NCBI RefSeq assembly: GCF_019749255.1
Contig: NZ_JACWFH010000003.1
Coordinates: 1-54,446 of the forward strand
Source of the DNA: Mesobacillus maritimus
GTDB lineage: Bacteria; Bacillota; Bacilli; Bacillales; Cytobacillaceae
DNA length: 54,446 nt
Direction of reading: 5' to 3'
The notes below the pieces were generated by a model, which was not told the origin of the DNA, searched no databases, and saw nothing but the letters and a program-made list of their open reading frames with translations. Made by a program: the position numbers and the translations under genes. Shown here in pieces: positions 48,663-54,446 of this stretch (the stretch's first letter is position 1; each line of letters begins with the position of its first letter).

Positions 48663-49034
48663 TTATTTTTTATTAAGAAAAGACAGACAGAACATGCAAT
48701 CCCCTTCTTTACGAAGGCTTCCAAAGTTTAGATTACAAATATGAAACCCTTCCTGATAAAGACGAGCAAGGTTATCATAGCCTTCTCCGATGTCCACTGA
48801 ATTTCGGGAATCACTGTTAGGCTTTCTGCCCTTTAATGGCTTATTTTCTTTCTTTTCTGTTGTTTCTTCTAGACGGCGTCTTAGATGTTCATTTTCCAGC
48901 TTTAAAGAGTTATTTTCTTCGAGTATTTCTGCCAAATGCTGCTTTAACTCACCCAGCTGAACATAAAGATTTCCGATTTGCGCTTCCATATTACTGACTG
49001 AGTCAAAGATTTCTTTTTTATCCACCTTTTCCAC
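48663..49034 (-). CDS. yabA: Replication initiation control protein YabA
   Basis: A 123-residue protein that binds DnaA and DnaN and limits replication initiation. Residues 1-62 form a leucine-rich coiled coil for tetramerisation ('[20 protein letters not shown]'), then a charged linker follows. The C-terminal zinc module is His-Cys...Cys-x-x-Cys ('FHICNLNFG', 'GDCMFCLSF'). Length matches B. subtilis YabA (119). It is encoded just after ricT. Confidence 0.95.
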   Translation of the reverse strand: MEKVDKKEIFDSVSNMEAQIGNLYVQLGELKQHLAEILEENNSLKLENEHLRRRLEETTEKKENKPLKGRKPNSDSRNSVDIGEGYDNLARLYQEGFHICNLNFGSLRKEGDCMFCLSFLNKK

Positions 49035-49038
49035 CTCA

Positions 49039-49869
49039 TTAATCTGTGGATGATTGTATTGAAACGGCGCCTTCTTTTAGTACTTCATCAAGTGTATATT
49101 CGAGCACTTTCCCCTCTTTAGGGAATTCAACCTGCATCACATGCTGTAAAATATTCAATCCTACCACTTTTCCTCGTCCATTTGGAGTTTCAATAAACTC
49201 ACCAAGGTCAGGTAGCAATTCTTTTGCTGACTCATAATTGTCATTTTCATATTTTAAGCAGCACATTAAGCGACCACAAAGTCCTGATATTTTCGTAGGG
49301 TTTAGAGAGAGATTTTGGTCTTTTGCCATTTTAATCGAAACAGGGTCAAAGTCCCCTAGGAATGTAGAACAGCATAGCATTCTTCCACATGGACCGACTC
49401 CACCAAGCATCTTTGCTTCATCACGTACGCCAATTTGACGTAGCTCAATCCTTGTCCGAAAAATAGCAGCCAAGTCTTTTACTAACTCGCGGAAATCGAC
49501 TCTTCCGTCTGCAGTAAAGTAAAAGATCACCTTGTTTCGATCAAAAGTATACTCCACATCCACTAGTTTCATATCCAGTTGATGTTCATTTACTTTCTGA
49601 CCGCAAACCTCATAGGCCTCTTTTGCGGCAGCCTTATTTTCCTCAACGATAATGCGATCCTTTTGATCAGCAATTCTAACTACCTTTTTCAGTGGGAGAA
49701 CAACATCGTTTTCGCCTACTTGTTTCTTTGCGACGACTACTCTGCCAAATTCCACACCCCTGACAGTTTCAACAATAACAAAATCGTCCTTTTGAATGTC
49801 TAGTTCTCCAGGATCGAAATAATATATTTTCCCCGCCTTTTTAAAGCGGACACCAACTACATCATACAA
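49039..49869 (-). CDS. ricT: RicT (YaaT), PSP1-domain subunit of the Ric complex
   Basis: A 276-residue PSP1-domain protein. With RicA and RicF it forms a complex carrying iron-sulfur clusters that stimulates RNase Y and the Spo0 phosphorelay. Cysteine-rich segments are '[19 protein letters not shown]' and '[16 protein letters not shown]' at about 160-205, the likely cluster ligands. It overlaps holB by 8 bp. Length equals B. subtilis YaaT (275). Confidence 0.95.
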   Translation of the reverse strand: MYDVVGVRFKKAGKIYYFDPGELDIQKDDFVIVETVRGVEFGRVVVAKKQVGENDVVLPLKKVVRIADQKDRIIVEENKAAAKEAYEVCGQKVNEHQLDMKLVDVEYTFDRNKVIFYFTADGRVDFRELVKDLAAIFRTRIELRQIGVRDEAKMLGGVGPCGRMLCCSTFLGDFDPVSIKMAKDQNLSLNPTKISGLCGRLMCCLKYENDNYESAKELLPDLGEFIETPNGRGKVVGLNILQHVMQVEFPKEGKVLEYTLDEVLKEGAVSIQSSTD

Positions 49870-50869
49870 GTGAAGATCCCTCCTGCAATTTTAACACCAA
49901 CTCTTCCATTAATAGCTGGGGATTCATATTGGCGTGCAATTTCCGTTTCGCTTCTAAGATTGCTGCCATCTGCTCAGTCAGACGCCGTCCAGATGTCTGT
50001 AGCGCATATTGCTCCAAGCGGGAACTTTCGCTTAGGGTTACGATGTGATCTATCTTCCCAAGCTGGATATATAGTAAATCCTTAAAAATAAGAAGTAATA
50101 AATCCAATCCACGGTCAACTTGTTCTTTTTCTTTAAAGTGCGGAAACCAATTTTCCTGAAGTGTGACCATTGCTTCAAGAGAATTCTTCTTTAACACTTC
50201 ATATAATTTTACCACTATTTTTTGTGCTTGTACAAACCAATCATCATGACTCATTTCTAGAGCTTCATCCAGATTGTTGGTTAACGAAGCGAGGACTGGC
50301 GCCATTTGTGGGTTTACCCCTTGCTGGACTAATTTCTTTTCCAAATTTTTAGGAGATAATGGTGTAAAACCAATAATTTGGCACCTTGATAGAATGGTTG
50401 GCAATATCTGTTGTGCCTGCTCTGTTATTAAAATTGCCATCGTTCCTGGGTGAGGCTCTTCAAGAAATTTCAGCAAACTATTAGCAGCATTTGTGGTCAT
50501 TTTATCTGCATGAACAAGCATGTATAGTTTTTTCTTTGATTCCACTCCTGTTTTTGCGAACTCCTCCTGTAAAGCATGGATTTGTGCCTTTTTTATCGAC
50601 AGCCCATCCGGCTCAACGAGGTGAATGTCAGGGTGATTCCCGTGATTAATTCGCTTGCAGTTCGTACAAGCCTCACAAGGTTGATACCCCTCAATCGGTT
50701 CATGGCAAAAAACACTTTTTGCCAACAGGAATCCAATATCCTTTTTTCCTGTCCCCCTCATTCCTTCAAACAAATAGGCATGAGCAACCCGATCCTTTAA
50801 TAAACTGTTTTTCAACATTTTTAGTACAATTGGTTGAAGCTGCTCTAGTTCTTCCCATGTTTTTGTCAA
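49862..50869 (-). CDS. holB: DNA polymerase III delta' subunit
   Basis: A 335-residue clamp-loader subunit. The AAA+ P-loop region is 'FEGMRGTGKKDIGFLLAKSV', with GTGKKD in place of the usual GxGKT/S as expected for a non-hydrolysing delta'. The zinc module is 'CHEPIEGYQPCEACTNCKR', and sensor 1 is 'ILSRCQIIGF'. The start appears to be TTG at 50869 with only a weak GAGTGA-like site. In B. subtilis yaaR lies just upstream; here 41 bp separate it from darA. Confidence 0.93.
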   Translation of the reverse strand: MTKTWEELEQLQPIVLKMLKNSLLKDRVAHAYLFEGMRGTGKKDIGFLLAKSVFCHEPIEGYQPCEACTNCKRINHGNHPDIHLVEPDGLSIKKAQIHALQEEFAKTGVESKKKLYMLVHADKMTTNAANSLLKFLEEPHPGTMAILITEQAQQILPTILSRCQIIGFTPLSPKNLEKKLVQQGVNPQMAPVLASLTNNLDEALEMSHDDWFVQAQKIVVKLYEVLKKNSLEAMVTLQENWFPHFKEKEQVDRGLDLLLLIFKDLLYIQLGKIDHIVTLSESSRLEQYALQTSGRRLTEQMAAILEAKRKLHANMNPQLLMEELVLKLQEGSSLV

Positions 50870-50910
50870 TCTAGCATCACTCGCTTATCTATTAATAGGG
50901 GTTATTCGTG

Positions 50911-51255
<345 letters not shown>

Positions 51256-51363
51256 TCAATTATTGGTCCGATTAGTTTAACCTTATTATAACAATATTTT
51301 ACTAGCTAGACAGTGATGAATATACTTTCCCAACTTTATCCAATATTATATATCATCGAACAG

Positions 51364-51393
51364 TAAAAAACCTTAAAGAATTTTCTTTAAGGT
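51364..51393 (-). terminator. tmk terminator
   Basis: An 8-bp stem (51371-51378 with 51385-51392) overlapping the tmk stop, followed on the minus strand by six T residues. Confidence 0.8.
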
Positions 51394-52025
51394 GTAGGAA
51401 TAAGGATTTGTTTCAATTTCCCTTTTGCTTCATCAAATACTTGTTGGAGTGGTCTCGATGCATCTATTTTAACTATTCTCTCTGGATACCTGTCTGCAAC
51501 AATTAGGTATCCTTCTCTGACTTTTTGGTGAAATTCTATCTTTTCAAGATCAAGACGGTTTACTTCACGACCGTCGTTCTTATGTATTCGTTCTAAACCA
51601 ATTTTAGGGTCTAAATCAAAATAAAACGTCACCCTCGGCATCATATCCTCTATTGCAAACTGGTTAATAGAAAGTACTTCATCAATTCCTAAGCCACGTG
51701 CAAAGCCCTGATAAGCCAGAGAACTATCAATAAACCGATCACATAATAGAACGTTACCTGCCTCTAACGCTGGTTTTACCTTTTCAACAAGATGTTGCCG
51801 GCGTGCAGCTGCGTATAGAAGGGCTTCTGTTCTCGCATCCATTGCCGTATTATTTTTATTTAAAATGACTTCTCTAATTTGTTCGGCTATTTCAATTCCA
51901 CCTGGTTCTCGCGTGGAAATAGCTTGAAAGCCTTCTTTCTTTAAATCTTCAATCAACATATCTATAATGGTTGTTTTCCCTGCTCCTTCAGGTCCTTCGA
52001 AAGAGACAAATAAACCTTGTTTCAT
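51387..52025 (-). CDS. tmk: Thymidylate kinase
   Basis: A 212-residue enzyme that phosphorylates dTMP to dTDP for DNA synthesis. The P-loop is '[11 protein letters not shown]', the DR(Y/F) motif is '[15 protein letters not shown]' and 'STREPGG' binds the nucleotide. ATG at 52025 is chosen because GGAGGAA lies 9 nt upstream; the in-frame ATG at 52043 precedes the site. It follows the decarboxylase gene by 28 bp. Confidence 0.96.
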   Translation of the reverse strand: MKQGLFVSFEGPEGAGKTTIIDMLIEDLKKEGFQAISTREPGGIEIAEQIREVILNKNNTAMDARTEALLYAAARRQHLVEKVKPALEAGNVLLCDRFIDSSLAYQGFARGLGIDEVLSINQFAIEDMMPRVTFYFDLDPKIGLERIHKNDGREVNRLDLEKIEFHQKVREGYLIVADRYPERIVKIDASRPLQQVFDEAKGKLKQILIPTP

Positions 52026-52053
52026 ATTGGAATGTTCCTCCATACTGTCTGCT

Positions 52054-53490
52054 TTATTTAAAAATCTTTAGTTCTCCAGCTTTAAGCCTTTCACCACCTT
52101 GAATTTTGGCTCCAATCTTCAATAAGTATTCAAGACTTTTAATATGTTCTTTCTTAACCCTTTCCCCGGGTAAAACCAGTGGAATTCCTGGTGGATATGG
52201 GATAATTGACTCAGCACATATCTTTCCAACTGCTTGGGAAAGGGAAGTGAAATTTCGCTCCTTCTTGGACATCTCCTTAAAGGACAGAGCTAATCTCTCA
52301 ACTAGCTGCCCTTCAAACTTCGGAAGTCTTGTTGGTTCAAGATGCTTAGAGGAGCTACTCGCTCCTTGCATTGCTTCTTTTATTTTTGCCACTGCCTCTA
52401 TTAAACCATTCGTACTTTCCTCATTATATAAAGGAAGAACCATTAAAAGGTTGTTTGGATCTGCTAATTCAGCAAAAATACCCTGCCGTTCAAAAATTTC
52501 CTGAAGTTCAAACCCACTATAACCATTTGCTCGTAAAACCAACTTTAGTGGGTCTTGCTTGCTTTGTGAGTAAACTGTCAGTCCATCTATCCTTTCTAAT
52601 TCTGTTTTAAAAGCATTGATTCTTTTTACCAATGATTGTATATCTTCTTTAGTAAATGTGCCTAGATAACTTCTAGCTACATCTAATGAAGCCATGATTG
52701 GATAGGAAGGACTACTTGATTGTACCACCTGTAAATATTCACTTAGTTTCTCTAAAGAGACGATACTACTATTAAAATGCAGATAAGCACCCATTGTCAT
52801 GGCCGGTAAGGTTTTATGTGCAGATTGAACGACCACATCTGCGCCCAATGAGACAGCTGAAGGCGGAAAAGGGTCACCCACAACAAAGTGAACTCCATGT
52901 GCTTCATCAACTAAAACAGGAATCCCATGCTCATGGGCAAGTTCAATAATGCCCTTTAGATTATAAACCATTCCATAATAATTCGGGTATGTTAGAATCA
53001 GTGCTTTAGCATTTGGGTTTGATTGAATAGCTGCTTTAATGGTTTCAAGACTTACCCCAGAAGCAACCATGAGTTCAGAATCATATTCAGGATTAAGATA
53101 GATAGGTTGAGCATTTGCTAACCTGATTCCATTCATAATCGATTTATGGGAGTTTCTTTGTACAAGAACAATATCATCTTCCTCTATTGTCGCAAGAATC
53201 ATCGCTAAATTGCCAGAGGTTGATCCATTCACAAGGAAGAAACTAGTGCTAGTCTGATATAAGTTCGATAATAATTGCTGAGCTTTTAAAATTACGCCTT
53301 CCGGAGAATGAAGATCGTCTAAATCTGTTAACTCGGTTGCATCCAATTTTAATAAGGATTGATAAAACTCTCGGCCCTTCCCCGGAAATAGTTCTCCATA
53401 CTTATGTCCAGGAACATGAAAAGATACTGGTTGTTTCTTATTATGTATAAGGAGCTGATCAAGTAAAGGCGTATGGATTTGATTATTCAT
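52054..53490 (-). CDS. yaaO: Orn/Lys/Arg-decarboxylase family PLP enzyme (YaaO/Tad-like)
   Basis: A 478-residue fold-type I PLP enzyme. '[12 protein letters not shown]' at the N-terminus, '[13 protein letters not shown]' for phosphate binding, 'VDEAHGVHF' (the aspartate contacting the PLP ring) and '[19 protein letters not shown]' with the Schiff-base lysine are all present. The C-terminal group III domain includes '[15 protein letters not shown]'. Substrate (arginine, lysine or other) cannot be read from sequence; gene order identifies it as the YaaO orthologue beside tmk. The GGTG ribosome site is weak. Confidence 0.92.
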   Translation of the reverse strand: MNNQIHTPLLDQLLIHNKKQPVSFHVPGHKYGELFPGKGREFYQSLLKLDATELTDLDDLHSPEGVILKAQQLLSNLYQTSTSFFLVNGSTSGNLAMILATIEEDDIVLVQRNSHKSIMNGIRLANAQPIYLNPEYDSELMVASGVSLETIKAAIQSNPNAKALILTYPNYYGMVYNLKGIIELAHEHGIPVLVDEAHGVHFVVGDPFPPSAVSLGADVVVQSAHKTLPAMTMGAYLHFNSSIVSLEKLSEYLQVVQSSSPSYPIMASLDVARSYLGTFTKEDIQSLVKRINAFKTELERIDGLTVYSQSKQDPLKLVLRANGYSGFELQEIFERQGIFAELADPNNLLMVLPLYNEESTNGLIEAVAKIKEAMQGASSSSKHLEPTRLPKFEGQLVERLALSFKEMSKKERNFTSLSQAVGKICAESIIPYPPGIPLVLPGERVKKEHIKSLEYLLKIGAKIQGGERLKAGELKIFK

Positions 53491-53775
53491 GTATTCACCA
53501 TCTAATAAATATTAATGTACTTGTCTATTTTACCAAACCAGCACTAACTTTGCTGTTTTCTTTCTCTGAGTAAAAGGTAATTGGGTTTCGAAAGCTGAGT
53601 TAAAGTAGATAATGTTTTTTGGTCAAGGGGATTTGAGAACATTAGGTTACGCTAGGCTTGCGGTCTCGCGCTGGTGACAGTGGTGCAGTGCTTTCCCTGC
53701 GATGACCGACGCGCTGCTAGTAAAGGTCACTGCTCCCGGGCAGACTGGCCCTTAGCGTCTAGGGTGCCTTTAGAC
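53491..53775. other. Gap with GC-rich structured island
   Basis: Upstream of yaaO. From 53641 to 53775 the sequence is markedly GC-rich and self-complementary: ACGCTA (53649-53654) pairs with TAGCGT (53753-53758), and GTGAC with GTCAC lies inside. It looks like another intergenic repeat element but does not match the copies at 9 or 18 kb closely enough to assign. In B. subtilis xpaC and yaaN lie here; no trace of them is visible. Confidence 0.4.
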
Positions 53776-53800
53776 AAAAAAATAAAGCCCTAAAAGAGCT
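53776..53800 (-). terminator. gin terminator
   Basis: A 5-bp stem (53786-53790 with 53796-53800) and a 5-nt loop, followed on the minus strand by TTATTTTTTTT. It lies 37 bp beyond the gin stop. Confidence 0.65.
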
Positions 53801-53837
53801 TATAAGGTAGGTTATTGCTGTTTGGTTATACAAAAAC

Positions 53838-54041
53838 TTATGAAAAAATTTCTGGCTTAGTTACCTTTCTTAGCTTATCTACATAGAATTTATATTTTGG
53901 ATCACTCGTGTCCGTATCAATCATGCCTCTTTCACACTCCGTGCAGATAAAAGAAGTGTATAGATGTATCCCCATTGGTTTTACCTGTTCACAGATTACG
54001 CAAGATTCCCCCATATGTTCCTGAGCTAAAATCCTAGTCAT
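53838..54041 (-). CDS. csfB: Anti-sigma factor Gin (CsfB)
   Basis: A 67-residue zinc-binding protein that holds SigG inactive before engulfment is complete and also targets SigE. Two cysteine pairs are 'ESCVICEQVKPMGIHLYTS' and 'FICTECERGMI'; 'DTSDPKYKFYVDKLRKV' matches B. subtilis CsfB. ATG at 54041 has GGAGGTG 6 nt upstream; an in-frame start at 54152 lies upstream of the promoter and is discarded. A SigF-type promoter precedes it. Confidence 0.93.
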   Translation of the reverse strand: MTRILAQEHMGESCVICEQVKPMGIHLYTSFICTECERGMIDTDTSDPKYKFYVDKLRKVTKPEIFS

Positions 54042-54061
54042 ACTCTCCACCTCCATACACC

Positions 54062-54091
54062 TATTCTGCCCCGGTCCTCCCATTTGTATAC
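54062..54091 (-). promoter_or_regulatory. gin promoter (SigF/SigG-like)
   Basis: On the minus strand: GTATA at 54091-54087, a 15-nt spacer and GGGCAGAATA at 54071-54062. This fits the SigF consensus (GYWTA, 15-16 nt, GGNRANANTW) except for one base. csfB is a SigF gene in B. subtilis. Confidence 0.75.
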
Positions 54092-54159
54092 AATCTTTAG
54101 AATAATCTCTTTTGGAGTTTACTTGATTTATAGTGTATGTTGAGTATCGCAATTCATTG

Positions 54160-54397
54160 TATGTCTATATAGAAATTTACTATTCATATTTCAAATTGGT
54201 TTAAAATGCTTAGGTTTTGGCTTGTTTTATTCTCTTTAGGGGGATTTACCTTAATGCGGTAGCTTTAATTCCTCGTATACTTATGATCTTTATTCTCCTA
54301 CAGGGAATAAAAATCAAGCATTGTCCACTCACTTTGACTGATTTTCTTCAGGTGAACTAGGATAAAAGTAAGAAAAAATGACCTTTTTCAGCTAAAA
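54160..54397. other. Gap between 5S terminator and gin promoter
   Basis: AT-rich with no gene. An inverted pair TTTATTCTCC...GGGAATAAA lies at about 54290-54311, like the TTATTCCC motifs near 19.1 kb. No promoter or other element stands out. Confidence 0.4.
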
Positions 54398-54430
54398 CAA
54401 AAAAGAACAGCTGCTATTCAGCTGTTCTTT
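54398..54430 (-). terminator. rRNA operon terminator
   Basis: An 11-bp perfect stem (54403-54413 with 54419-54429) and a 5-nt loop, followed on the minus strand by T residues (54404-54398). It lies right after the 5S 3' end. Confidence 0.9.
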
Positions 54431-54435
54431 CATGT

Positions 54436-54446
54436 GCCTGGCAACG
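54436..54446 (-). rRNA. rrf: 5S rRNA, 3' end only (partial)
   Basis: The last bases of the window, read on the minus strand, are CGTTGCCAGGC, the usual 3' end of Bacillaceae 5S rRNA, followed at once by a strong terminator. In B. subtilis an rRNA operon precedes csfB. Only 11 nt are visible, so the call rests on context. Confidence 0.7.

Overview
The window looks like a low-GC, endospore-forming Bacillaceae chromosome. It carries the sporulation genes spoIIE, spoVT, spoVG, fin, gin, yabG, yabP, yabQ and sspF in the conserved order known from Bacillus subtilis near the replication origin (the csfB/tad/tmk to lysS segment), here read in reverse. I recognise the family and the gene order but cannot name the genus or species. 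Almost every gene is on the minus strand, so the segment is described right to left in transcription order. It runs from the 3' end of a 5S rRNA at the right edge to the promoters and boxA leader of another rRNA operon at the left edge.

Right part (54.4-46 kb): 5S rRNA end and terminator, gin (anti-sigma), tad-type PLP decarboxylase, tmk, darA, holB, ricT, yabA, yabB, yazA, rsmI; then abrB, the only protein gene of any size on the plus strand, with tandem Spo0A boxes. Middle (45.7-30 kb): metG, tatD-type DNase, yabE, rnmV, ksgA, yabG, veg, sspF, ispE, purR, ridA, spoVG, glmU, prs, ctc, pth. Left-middle (30-15 kb): fin, mfd, spoVT, a MurJ/SpoVB-like flippase, yabN (MazG), rqcP, yabP, yabQ, divIC, yabR, a two-gene tRNA operon (Met, Glu) on the plus strand, spoIIE. 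Left (15-0 kb): yabS, yabT, tilS, hprT, ftsH, coaX, hslO, a parvulin-like foldase, cysK, folP, folB, folK, yazB, dusB, lysS, rRNA promoters.

The genes fall into a few programmes: translation and tRNA/rRNA maturation (lysS, dusB, tilS, metG, ksgA, rnmV, rsmI, yabB, pth, rqcP), folate/cysteine/CoA/PRPP/purine supply, replication and division (holB, yabA, tmk, divIC, mfd), and a sporulation set whose promoters can be read directly: a Spo0A-type spoIIE promoter with a 21-bp spacer, a SigH promoter for spoVG, a SigG-like promoter for spoVT, a SigF-like promoter for gin, a SigK-like promoter for yabG and a SigB promoter for ctc. Compared with my memory of B. subtilis, pabB-pabA-pabC, yaaR and xpaC-yaaN are absent from their expected places.

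The unexpected material is intergenic. (1) Two tandem arrays of the same 52-bp hairpin-forming unit lie 27 kb apart in opposite orientation (about 9.39-9.75 kb and 36.80-37.32 kb). (2) A MITE-like element of 145 bp with perfect 8-bp target duplications lies at 30.26-30.40 kb, and a degenerate relative at 9.30-9.83 kb encloses the first 52-bp array. (3) A second family of structured repeats with compensatory stem changes lies downstream of ftsH and inside the tRNA operon. (4) A possible three-helix RNA or mobile element lies between yabG and veg. (5) A textbook ECF-sigma promoter is aimed antisense into yabE. (6) Three perfect Spo0A boxes lie upstream of metG.
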